From NCBI GenBank assembly GCA_020137815.1, contig CM035360.1, positions 4,265,558 through 4,329,557 on the forward strand: a stretch of DNA of 64,000 nucleotides. Reading direction: 5' to 3'. Numbering within the stretch: position 1 is the first letter of the stretch; each line of letters starts with the position of its first letter. Below are positions 36,690-49,700 of the stretch, one piece after another. Under the pieces are notes generated by a model. It was not told where the DNA came from, did not search any database, and saw only the letters and a program-made list of their open reading frames with translations. Origin of the DNA: Hormiphora californensis. Taxonomy: Eukaryota; Ctenophora; Tentaculata; Cydippida; Pleurobrachiidae. A program made the translations under genes and the position numbers.

Positions 36690-39600
36690 CTAATTCACAC
36701 TCCGTGTACCTCGTACAACAAGACAAAGTTCAGTGCCTACAGGCGGGAATCGGTTTACATTCTTGGAGATGTAGATGGCGTAATTACCATAGACCGGTCC
36801 GGTCTTCAAAAATGGTCGAGATCCGTGATCAGTTCCCTGGACCATGTGATTTTTACAAGATGGGTGTGGGCAGTCCTGAATATTGGATATCTCATGTTGC
36901 CAAGCACCACTGCATTTAGTGATTCCTGTTAAAGGATCACAGCAATTATCAATTCCCAGTCCGTGTGTATTGTGATCATCAACTCCCAGATCAGAGAGAT
37001 ATCCCCCAGTCAGTACTATCCTATTTGCGTTGTCATAGTAGACCCAGTTGAAGGCCAAGTCCCCTCCCACACCAAATATGGGATCATCTTGTATGTTTTG
37101 AGCGTCCCAGGACACCTCCTCCTGTACGGGACCTCCCTCTGTTACTACCCTTCTTCCTGGGTTCATATCTTTAAACCTTTCCAACAGGCTCAATCCCCAG
37201 TACCTGAAAGTGTAGGGTAAATGTTATGGTACAGACCTTACGTGCACGCGAAACTAATATGAAATCCTGCGCTGGCAAGTGCACATCTCTCTCATAGGAA
37301 TTCCTATTTCCTAGGAAGATCTTGAATACTATATATATATTTCCGGATACTATAATTCACTCTACTCCGTCTTATTCATGTTATTAGTGTTAGAGTTTTC
37401 GTTTTGTTTCGATGTTAGAGGTTGACAAGATACCTAAAACTTTTCGTTAATCGTTTAACGCGCCCTGTTTTGAATATTTTTCTACACGACAAAAAAATCT
37501 GAAAAAATGCTTATTACAGTCGGACCCCGATTTAGTGGCCCCCGATTTAGTGGCACCCCGATTTAGTGGCAGGATTTTTTCCCCGATATAGGAAATTAAC
37601 ATTATTTGAACCCGATTTAGTGGCACCCCGATTTAGTGGCATGATTTTTTCCCCCGAGGATGCCACTAAATCGGGGTCCGACTGAACTCCTCATAAATCG
37701 AAAAAATTCGATTAACGAAAAGGTTTAGGTATCTTGTCAACCTTAGGCTCTATTATACTAATTTAGAGCAAAAACTAATTGAAATTAGTTCGCCAGAAAG
37801 GTGGCCCATTTTGAACTTACTCCTTCATTTCCGTCACCTTTGAGTTGAGTCTTCAAAGACATTGAGGTATTCGTAAACTTTTCCGCCTTCAACTCAAAGG
37901 TGACGGAAATGGAGTAAGTTCAAAATGGGCCACCTTTCTGGCGAACTAATTTCAATTAGTTTTTGCTCTAAATTTGTACTCTTTTTTGGTCGTTTGAGGT
38001 CATTTATGACCTCAAACAACTAAGATAATTGTTAACTAAAGTGTTCAAATTTAATTCAAATGTATCCTGGGTTGTAGGAAACTGATTTGACGAAATTTTC
38101 AAAATTCGACGTCATTTTGACGTCGTGACGTCACATGTGACGTCACGACGACGTAAAAATTTATGACAGACTATTTGGTCAATGAAGTTCTAAACGTGTG
38201 AAAAGTTTTAAAGGCCATGGTAGTCAAGAACTGAAGTTATTGCACGAAATGTGAGTTTTTTCGTGGATTTGCACATCAAATTTTTGAGTTCCGACGCGTT
38301 TCAAGGTCTAAAAATGACAAGTTAGAGAAATTCGCTATATAGTATCTTAAAGTTCAGACAATTTGCCACTAACGATTTTTCGTCAAATCAGGAATCAGAA
38401 TACGTCTTGAGGGTGTTAGAGGCGTTTGAAAATATTTGGTCTGAGATTTTTCAATGACGTCACTTTGTGACGTCACTACGGTCGTCATAGTGGACATTTT
38501 CACTTGAAACCTTAACTAATGCATGCCCCGAACGATTTCCTAACGGATAAAACTTGGTTCAAGTCTCTAGCTAGTATGGTTCGGGCTACAAGTGTTACAC
38601 AGTGAAGCGTCTATATCTATATCACTGCGCTGGCAAGCGCAAAGGTGGCCCCATTCCCTCCCCCCTAAAACTTTTCCCGAAAAAGTGGGCCCGCTTGCCA
38701 ACAGCGTAGATATAACAATTTTGAAGTTTTAGCCCATTTTGGCACTTTTCGACCCCTCCTAACTCCGGAACCAGATGAGCTAGGAGGCTAAAATTTGGTA
38801 CTCAGAAGCTTCACATAGACCTCTACTGACGGTAAAAATTTCAAGTAGCTAGCTCATTCCGGTCGCAAGTTATGACACCACCCCCAAAACAGAAAATTCA
38901 GTGTGGCGATAGATAGATAGATATCACTGCGCTGGCAAGCGCAAAGGTGACCATCCCCTCCCCCCAGCCGCGCGTGCCAGAATGCAGTAATAACTTTTTT
39001 CACTTTTTAGCCAAAAATGGCATTTTGCGAGGCCCATAGCGAGGCCCCCACTGCACCAATCAGTCTGAAATTTGGTATACAGTGTCACATAGTCTAGATC
39101 TACTGTAGTTTAAAAGGGCAAGTCTCTATCTCTTTTAGTTTTAGAGATATGGCATCGTGAAAAAAGCAATAAGTGTCCCGGGTCTATCTATGGATAGACG
39201 CTATTTTACCAAATTTATAATCGTTTTTGAGAGAAAACGACATAAGATAGACACTTCTCGTTTGTTGCATTCGAAAGATAATCGTTCAAATTGTGTCAAC
39301 GAATGGTTTTCATATTCTAGGTTCAACCAGAACGTCTTGACTAACTGTCATAAAGATACGAGATTTTTCAAATCAACCAAATTTCTTTGAGCTCAATTTA
39401 CACCCTGAAGACGGCTTCTGATTGAAAAACGGAGACCACACTTACGAAAGATAATCGTCTATACTTTCAGAAACTATATAGCGAATTTGTGAAACTCTAT
39501 TTCTAAGGGTCTCAAATCGCGTCTGAAGTGTTAAGACTGTATGAAAATAGATATGACGATAGTACGTTTTTCGCCATAGCAACTTCAAATCTTATCCAAT

Positions 39601-40740
39601 CCATCTCAAATTTGGTCAGCATCTTTATCTAGATGATTCTGATAATAATACATCCCTATCATGACGTTATAACGTCGTGACGTCACGCTATGACGTCATA
39701 ATGACGTCAAAATTGAAATTTCGTATTTTAGCGATTCCTGACGAAAATACCAAAAATATACCCCAATTATGCCAAAAACTAACAGAAATTAGTTGGCTGG
39801 AAAGGTGACCACTTTTGTTGTCAAACTGACACCTTTGCCCGGCCCGGGTTACGAATATCATCGATGGGGTAGAGAGAAAGAGAAAGAGAAAGAGAAAGAG
39901 AAAGAGAAAGAGAGATAGAAATCAGAGAGGGAAAGATACTGATGAAACCCGGAGAGGGCAAAGGTGTCAGTTTGACAACAAAAGTGGTCACCTTTCCAGC
40001 CAACTAATTTCTGTTAGTTTTTGGCATAATATAGCTATAGACGCTTCACTGTGTAACACTTGTAGCCTGAACCATACTAGCTAGAGACTTGAACCAAGTT
40101 TTATCCGTTAGCAAATCGTTCGGGGCATGCATTAGTTAAGGTTTTGAATGAAAATGTCGACTATGACGGGCGTAATGACGTCACAAAGTGACGTCATTGA
40201 AAAATCTCAGACCAAATATTTTCAAACGCCTCTAGCACCCTCAGGAAATTTTCCAATTCCTGATTTGACGCAAAATCGTTAGTGGGAATTTGTCTGAACT
40301 TTCAGATACCATATCGCAAATTTTTCTAACTTGTCATTTCTAGACCCTAAAACGCGACGGAACTGAAAAATTTGATGTGAGCATCCGTGTAAAAACTCAC
40401 ATTTCGTGCAATAACTTCGGTTCTTCACTACCGTGTCCTTTAAAACTTTCCACACGTTTGGTGCTTCGTAGCCATTATAGTCTATCATAATTGTCGACGT
40501 CGTCCTAACGTCGTCGTGTGACCTCACGACGTCGAAATGACGTCAAATTTTCTTCAATTTCTTCAAATTCTTCAAATCAGTTTCCTTCAACTCACGATAC
40601 ATAGCTCTAATAATCTGTAATACTTTTTGACGTCATGACAACGTCGTGACGTCATGTATGACGTCACGACGTCGAAGTGACGTCGAATTTTGAAAATTGC
40701 TTCAAATCACTTTCCTTCCACTCGCGATACGTTTTAAGAC

Positions 40741-40822
<82 letters not shown>

Positions 40823-43800
40823 GTAAGAGGTAAACACTAAGCAATAGAACTTGCTTACTACATAATGGTTATATTATAAGGGAGTGTTACCATCCTAAAT
40901 CCATGGGTCCTCGCGGCTCTCTAAGTTAGTTAGTAACAAGCATCGGATTCCCCGTGGTCCGGGGCATAATGTGTTGTTTACGTATCTAATCACCGAACAA
41001 TGTTGCTAAAAACAATAGAGATCACTTTTACTGTTTACAAAGGAGTGGTAAATTCGTTGCTTGAAGCCTCTTTAACAAGCACCAGACTTTCGCCACGTGA
41101 CTCTCGTATAAACACCAATATAAGCTGTAGACTTACTGTTACAAATCACCGTTTCGCTTTTCGTTATTTGAGTTTCTATTCGATATCGACACCAACACTA
41201 TGCGCTACTCCAAGTCTACTACCTGCATCACTGAGGCAACTACCTTCCCTTATTCTCCTCGTTCTGTCATGGTTATCGGGGACTCTATGATCAGGTATGT
41301 GCAGCCTACAGATAAAAATCATGAAGATAGAAATTTTGCCAGTTCTTTTCAATCTTTGCGTGTGCACCCATTTCCTGGAAAGAAAATACAGTATGTTGCA
41401 AATGCTCTTAAGGGAACTGTTGTCCCGGCTGACGCTGCTCTTCATAGCATGTTCATTCTTGTAGGGACGAATAATCTTGAGCCGTCCCCTGACTTTGATT
41501 CAATGTTAAACAATTACATAGATCTGCTCAACGTTGCAAAGCACAAGTTTCCTAATGCCACTATTTTCTGCATTCCCGTTCTCCCTAGGAGACAACATGC
41601 ACAGCACGCTGCACATTTTAATGCCCTATTAAGCACGTTAACTGCCCCCTTAGAGGGTATTCATTTTTTACCAGGTATGGCTCTTAACTACTTCTCCTAC
41701 GAATACTTCATATCACAAAGGGATGGTCTCCACTTGTCTCTTGCGGGCTACAGTTTTCTTCGTTCCTGCATTAAAGGAGTTGACTTGAGCTTTCACAACA
41801 GGAACTTTGAGTTGCCATGGGGACTTCGATCGTTCCAGCAGTTGTGCATCTTTGAGGCTAACAGTAACATTGATTTGAAGAAAACCCCTGCTGCAGCTGT
41901 GAAGAGTAAGACCCCTGCTACAGTTGCTGATAAGAAGATCCCTGTTGCAGTGAAGAAGACCCCTGCTACAGTTGCTGAGAAGAAGATCCCCGCTACAGTT
42001 GCTAAGAAGAAGATCCCTGTCGCTGAGAAGAAGATCCCTGCTACTGTTGCTGAGAAGAAGATCCCTGTTGCAGTGAAGAAGACCCCTGCTACAGTTGCTG
42101 AGAAGAAGATCCCTGTTGCAGTGAAGAAGACCCCTACTGCTGTTGCTGAGAAGAAGATCCCTGTTGCAGTGAAGAAGACCACTACTACTGTTGCTGAGAA
42201 GAAGATCCCTGTTGCAGTGAAGAAGACCCCTACTACAGTTGCTGAGAAGAAGATCCCTGCTACTGTTGCTGAGAAGAAGATCCCTGCTACTGTTGCTGAG
42301 AAGAAGATCTCTACTGCTGCTGTAGTTCTACCTTGGAGCTGCTGTGACGCATCTTCAGCTCTGGATGTTATATTTGGATGCGATCCCGATACCCCTGATC
42401 GTGGCCCTGCAGTTGTTGTGAAGACCCCTGCTACAGTTGCTGAGAAGAAGATCCCTGCTACAGTTGCTGAGAAGAAGACCCCTGCTGCTGCAGTTGCTGA
42501 GAAGATCCCCGCTACAGTTGCAGTGAAGAAGACCCCTGTTGCAGTGAAGAAGACCCCTGCTACAGTTGCTGAGAAGAAGATCCCTGTTGCAGTGAACAAG
42601 ACCCCTGCTACTGTTGCTGAGAAGAAGATCCCTGTTGCAGTGAAGAAGACCCCTACTACAGTTACTGAGAACAAGATCCTTGCAGTTGCAGTGAAGAAGA
42701 CCCCTGCTCCAGTTGCTGAGAACAAGATCCCTGCAGTTGCAGTGAAGAAGACCCCTGCTCCAGCTGTTCAGAGAACAGCCCCTGCTTCAGTTATTCAGAA
42801 TCAGAGGAAAGTCCCTGCTTCAGTTATTCAAAATCAGAGGAAAGTCCCTGCTTCAGTTATTCAGAATCAGAGGAAAGTCCCTGCTTCAGTTATTCAGAAT
42901 CAGAGGAAAGTCCCTGCTTCAGTTATTCAAAATCAGAGGAAAGTCCCTGCTTCAGTTGTCCAGTCGGAGCTTGCAGTCAAGTATTCATCGTCCAGTTTAA
43001 CTTTACCGAAGAAAGGTTCCAGAATCACTAAACAGTTGGTACGTTACTATATCATTGCCAATTCTAATTTTAATCTACACAGTCTCAGTGCAATGTAATA
43101 AGTAGTCAACTGTAATTTTCAGGTAGTCATACCACTAATAAACAATTTTTAATTTAAGATTCAGAGAAGCAGTGGTCGTATTCACAGAAGAAAGGAGTTA
43201 GTTCTGAAACAACTGATAACAGTAGATGTACAGAAAGTAAAACGTGAGGCTTGGCTTAACGTCATCTTTCGTAAAAAACACCTGGTTTTATGTAAAGGCG
43301 AGGAAATCGCTCCTGAGCCGTGTACGAGTTCTACGGAGATCACTCCTAAGGTAGAGAATTGCATTCTTATTAAGATTAACACGTTCGTTGCAATGTCTTA
43401 CTTCATTTTGGCTGAAATGTAATATTTCTTTAAACTTTTGCAGCGAAACCTGAAAACAAGGATTCACACAGAATACACGACACCAATTAGAAGAAGAGAG
43501 TTTGATAGCAGTTGCAGATGTATTGGAACTTGCAAATACCTGCTACAAAATACACAGGTGCGCCTATCACAAATAGAATCTATAGTAAAAACAAATTTTT
43601 TCTGCTATGCTAGAGTTATAATGTATGATCTACCAACACCCACAGCAGGTCACTGTCGAGAGTACTGATACAGCTGAGGGAAGTCCACAGAAAGAAGTGA
43701 CATTATCACAAGATGGGTGCATTGTGGTTGATGGAAACGTTGTACTCACACAGATAGGCGGAGGAGGAGAATCAACGGTGAGTGCAATAAAAATAATGTC

Positions 43801-46658
43801 CTTTCCTTAATCCCACGGTTGACTGTCCCTGTCTAATTAATGTTTTCACATACTAGTTCTAGTTCTGTGATTGTGTTACTGATATTAGTTGATACAGCTG
43901 AGTGCCCAACGGGCACTCAGCTGTATCAACTAATATCAGTAACACAAGCACAGTACCGCCCGATTGTCATTAAGTGAATCATCAAGTGAAATGAAATCTT
44001 GATTTTAGTTTCACATTTTAAATGGGCAATAATCGTGTACACAATTCCCGACTTCCAAATCCCAATTCTACCCACTGCAGGATCTTGATAAGAGTAACGG
44101 AACCTCGCCAACTGAGTGCATTTTACAGAAAGAAGAGACATCAACTCAAGATACATGCATTGTGGTGGACGGCAAACTTGTACTGATACAGACTGGCGGA
44201 GGGGAAGGATCAACGGTTAGTGAACACTTCCATTCCCCATATATGGGCTATGATCCTCACTCTTTCTCTATTGATTAAGTCTGTTTGAACATCAGTTCTA
44301 TGATGCAATGCAGCATATATTTACTTACATAGGTAATCATCCTCCACAGGAAAATCTGGTGTCTAAAAAGCGGAAAAAGAGAGGTTCGAGGAAGAGGATT
44401 GGAAGGAAGGCCAAGCGCAGCAAAGTGGTTACTGATCAATGTGTGCAGCAGCCGGAATCAGTAGTTTCAGATGTGACAGATCCTGACACGAGTGAAGCTG
44501 ATACAACACATATGGCCGAAGTAGTGTCATCGTCTAACGAATCATTACCAATCATATCAACACAACTAACTCCGTCTCAAAAACGTGCAGCTAGAAACAA
44601 GAGATATAAATCGGGTCCTGGACGGGAGACAACCTATGCTGCAATTAAGAGTTACAGATCGTCTGCTGAAGGAGCACTGTCCCAGAGCGAGGCTGTCAGA
44701 AAGTACCACAAGTCTGATGAGGGAATACGATCACGAAGTCAGGCTGTCGGAAAGTACAAGTTATCTACTGAAGGAGCCCAGTGCCAGAGGGAGTCTGTTA
44801 CAAAGTATAAATCGTCTGCTGAAGGAGCCCAGTCCCAGAGGGAGGCTGTCAGAAAGTACCATAAGTCTGATAAGGGTAGAGCAACACAAGATAAGTATAT
44901 ATCATCGACAGAAGGTGCGGCAGTTATACGTAAGGCTAGGCAGCGTTATACAAACAGAGTGGGGAGGGACGTTTTGACAACTGCAGAGAAATACAGAAGG
45001 CGAGAAATAGTCAGGAAGGCTAGGAAGAATTTCCAGATGAGAGCTGCGCTAAAGGCAAAGAAGGCCATACAGAATATCCGGGCATATAGGAAGCATGTCG
45101 TTAAGGGCATATCTGAAGGTGGGGAGGGTTCTCTAGATCTAAGTGCCCTTCGTGCAGACCCAAAGAATAAAGAGGCGCTGGCCACTATTAAAGCACATAA
45201 GCCTGAAGTAAGTGCATGCAAGTTCTTCCTTTCTCATCGTGACACTGTAGTGAAAGATAGGAGAACCACATTCAATCCACGCCTTCCCCGGTCATCCCGA
45301 TTCGGCAGTCTAAAGGATAGAGTTAAGGGCATCTTCAAAAGTAGAGCCTTCAGACAGCAGAGAAGCAACGTCAATTATCAGTTCTGCCTGTCAGACGTAG
45401 TACATCAATGCTTGGAACCAGCTACTGTACCCCAAATGAAGAAAGTGGCAAAAATACTCAACCCTGAAGATGATTGTGCAGGGAGAAGTAAGCGCCAGCT
45501 AAAACTACACGTTGTTAGAGAGGTTCAATATCGGATTATACGACAGCGAGAAACTATGGTGAAGTGGTTTGGCATTGCTTTTATGAAACTAAAAGCCGTG
45601 GCAGATGACATACTTTCAAGACAGCAACTGTTAAAATCTAAAAAGGTAAAATTGTCATCTCATCCCCCTCTGAATATATATATAGCTTTCATACTGCCTC
45701 CCCCCGATACGAGTGACAGATAGAGGGATATAGGGAGAGATGTATTTGCTTTTGTTATTTTGTCTAACGCACACACTCCCATACAGATCGGTGTCAACAT
45801 ACTTGGACTGTCTTGTCACGCGGCAGGTAGTGAGCCATTCTTCCCCAAATTTTCTTTCAAAGATGGAGTGGAATACACTGGGAGCAAGTCAGATCACCAG
45901 ATCTGTGACGACAATTGTATTTGTAAGTCAGTTAGATAGAAATAAAATGCCATAACAACTAAAGAGAATATAAGAATCGCATAATAACTAAAAATTCATT
46001 TCGCAGTAACTCTAACATTTTGATAATGTTAAATTTGCTTCAGCTGCATGTGATGCCGACGTTCTGGTATTCGCGGGAGAGTTGGCAAAACTGAAAGACA
46101 TGGAGTTCAAGCAGGCCCGGAACTACGTTCACGAGGTGACAAAATGCTCTCTGGATAAAGCTGTATCGCCAATGAAAGATATGTACATTCTAAATGCAGA
46201 GAGAACAAACCACCCTGAAGAGTGTCATACCCCATCTTCAAGCTGTGGGAGCCCATTTATCTGTATGCAGAAACTCGCCGTTCATTATAGAGATGCACGC
46301 AAAGTCTACAGGTAAATATCTGACTTTAACTATTAGTCGAGTCTATCAAAATCACCAGTCAGTACATAATAAACCGATCAGTATGTATCTTTGTGTCTCA
46401 ATGAAACTTAATCAACCTTCGTCCTCTCAGGCAGCTTGCTACAATGAAACACATTGATGCCCTCCTGTGTGACTTAGACACATCTTGTGCAATTGGAGAT
46501 TTGGCGTATACCTTAAAGTTACTCGCCTACAAATTTCCAACAGCACCGTCAACGTTCAACCGTCTGACTTCTCAAGAGATAATCACTGAGGAGTCTATTC
46601 GGAAAAAGTATCAAAAACAGTATGATACTTACATGAACAAGGTTAGCTCCTCTCTCTC

Positions 46659-46722
<64 letters not shown>

Positions 46723-49700
46723 TCTCTCTATTTCTCTTTCGTTTTCTCTCGATGCATTAATCATCTGATATATGATCAATTTACTACAGTCTAATTGTTA
46801 TGCTACATTTCAGAGCTCGGGTCAGTACAAGGATAAATGTATTTCGTGCAATATCTTGGTGAGGGCGGATGAAGCAGTGACATTGACTAAGAGGATGAAG
46901 AAAGTGACCCAGAGGGACTCAAAGTTCGGTGAGCTCCTACAATATCTTAATGGTAGCAAGCATTTGGGGCTAGGCCACGACATAACACCGACGTTAGTGG
47001 GTCAAACGATGTGTCGGTACTGTCATAACTCTCTAAGCACTGGTAAAATGCCTCGCACATCCATCGCTAACAATTTGGACACTGGAGTTGCTCCTACTAT
47101 CATTCAGCAGCTGAATCCTTTCGAACTAATGCTCCTTCGAAGAGTTAACATGTTCCAGAGCACCGTTGTACTCGGGCCAACGGCAGGTCATCTAAAGCGT
47201 AGCGAGAAAATGAAAGCAATGAAGGGGTTCTGCGTGCACATCCCCATGCCTTTAGATGATACGGTTAATCAATTGAACAATTTACGTCCCGGTGAACTGG
47301 TCAAGCCAGAAAATACTATTCATGTTTTAGGCGTACCTAACAAAAATAAGTTTGTCTGGAACCAGTTGGTGGATGTACAGAAGTTGTACAAAGGTTTAGA
47401 GGTGCTAATAGAGTGTAACCCTCAGTATGCAGATGTTACCCTGCCCTCTAGCCCGGATGAATTATTGCCACAGTTTGATCTTGATCCTACTCAATCTATA
47501 AAAGGTAGCCAAGACGTCATTGATTTTCTTAATGATCTCGCTAAGAGCTCTTCTAATTCAGATGAGAGCCTCCCAGTTATTTTAAACAGCGACAGCCATG
47601 AATCATTCATCACACTTGATGAGTGCTCCAACTCAGCTGAGTCGGAGCACCCATCAAGCGTGATGAACGATTCATCGCTGAGCTCAGTTTCTTCTTCTCA
47701 GGAGGACGTCCTACCCTCAAATCTTGCTGTTGTTTCGGAGCTAGGCAGTGATGTTTCTTCTTCTAAAATTACACAAGAGGACGTCCTACCCTCAAATCTT
47801 ACTGTTGTTTCGGAATTAGGAAGTGATGTTTCACCTTCTAAAATTACACAAGAGGATGTCCTACCCTCAAATCTTACCGTAATCTCGGAATTAGGAAGCG
47901 ATGTTTCACCTTCTAAAATTACACAAGAGGATGTTCTACCCTCAAATCTTACTGTTGTTTCGGAATTAGGAAGTGATGTTTCACCTTCTAAAATTGCACA
48001 AGAGGATGTCCTACCCTCAAATCTTGCTGTTGTTTCGGAATTAGGTAGTGATCAAGGATCTGATCCTTTGGCACAATCTTCTCGAACATCGGGGAATCCA
48101 ACTACAGGGGGATTGGGTGACTCTACCGAATTTCGAAAGGAATTACTGGGTAGAAGGGTTCTTCAGCTTCTCCGGCTCATTGGTGCTCAGGAAACAGTAT
48201 GTAATGTCTGTTTGGATGGATTTAGTACTCATCGGTTACACTTGTTAAGGTTAGGCACTACTCTTCTTACTGAACAGTCTCTCAGAAAACGTGTCGCAAA
48301 GCTTGAGTCTATTTTAGAATCTCTCCAGAAGCCGCTTATTCCACCTAAAAGTAAGATTTGTTGTAGTTTATGTCAACATCACATTGGCAAGTTAAAACAG
48401 AGCAAAAAGGTTAAGAAAAATTCACAGCTTCAAGAACAAAACGTGGTAGTTTTTAGTAAGCTGCTAGAAGCACGTACAACATTAATGACAGTGGTGGATA
48501 CTCTTACTTTATGTAATATCGTATGTGGGAGATGTAATAAGGCTACTGTTAAATCGAGTAGGAAAGGGAAAAGAGTGGGTCCTTTGTCGACGGCAGCATC
48601 TAAGATCTACAAGAAATTGGGGCGTGCAGAAAAGGTAATATCACAAACAGTCGAATCATCAGCTAATGAGGTAGCAAAGGAGGGTGCATGTATCAAGTGT
48701 GGTCTGATTATGAACGACCCCTGTTTGGTCGAGGTCTACCCTGAACTTCAGCCTTGGACCCTAACATCGGCAGTATCATGGGAACAGAGTTATAAACAGC
48801 ATGTGGGTCTCAGACTTGGTAATGAGGTAGAACCTGAGATTGAGAAAAACAAGGCGATTTTGAGAGAAATTATAGCATCTTGGCGTAGCTCCAATATAGA
48901 GCGTTCAGTTTGTGGCGAAAGGTGCAGACAGAATCTTGGTACGTTGATTACTCATTTAGCGTACTTGCACAACGGCTTTCTTTTCAAACCAGAGTTCTTG
49001 GAACACGAAGTTTTGCAGTCCATGCATGAAAACATCATTTCGAAGTCATCTGAGGTACTTACTTACTGCGTTGTTTGCAGCTATTTACCATCGACTGATT
49101 GTCAAATGAGGTCGGGAGCAGCTGGAGATGAAACGGATGATAGTACTAGTGAGCCGGTTGTGAAAGATGACTACGCGTCTATATCTGACTTTTCTAGCCT
49201 TAGTTCAACTTCATCTGTATCTTCTCTACCAAAAGCTGCAAACAATCCAGAGAAAGTTAAGAAACTGCTCAAGAAACTTGGTCCCGAGGACCTCCAGAAC
49301 CGTCTTGAGGAAATGACATTTTCCAACTTGGATGCAATTTTGGAGAGTGACTTGGACAATCTATATGAGCTCTTAAAAGTGCAGTCAACTCCTGTACCAT
49401 CTTCTGATAAACGGTTGGAGCTTTTGTCATTTCCGGAACTTTTCTGTCATGGTACAGGGAGCTTGCATGATGATAGGCCTCTCGAAATGAAATGCGGTCC
49501 AGCTCAGTATTGCAAAACCCGGTTGCTCTCTGGAGACGCTCGTTTTAGGCATAATCTCCAGTATGTCTTCTACCTTGCCGGCGAACAAATGCGCCGTAAA
49601 ATAGCCCAAAGTATTTACGGTGCCCTTAGAAATGTTCACGGGCTCGACAAGCTAACTTCGGGCGAGCTCTTGAACAAAATCAAGAGTAACGATGACGTTA

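Noticed and set aside
40741-40820. (GA)n runs as CRISPR-like or regulatory arrays
   Set aside because: Simple dinucleotide microsatellites with no spacers; the genome is eukaryotic.
41793-42725. 310-codon minus-strand frame (FFSATVAGVFFTATG repeats)
   Set aside because: It is the complement of the Lys/Pro/Ala repeat in the Helitron gene, open only because of the repeat period.
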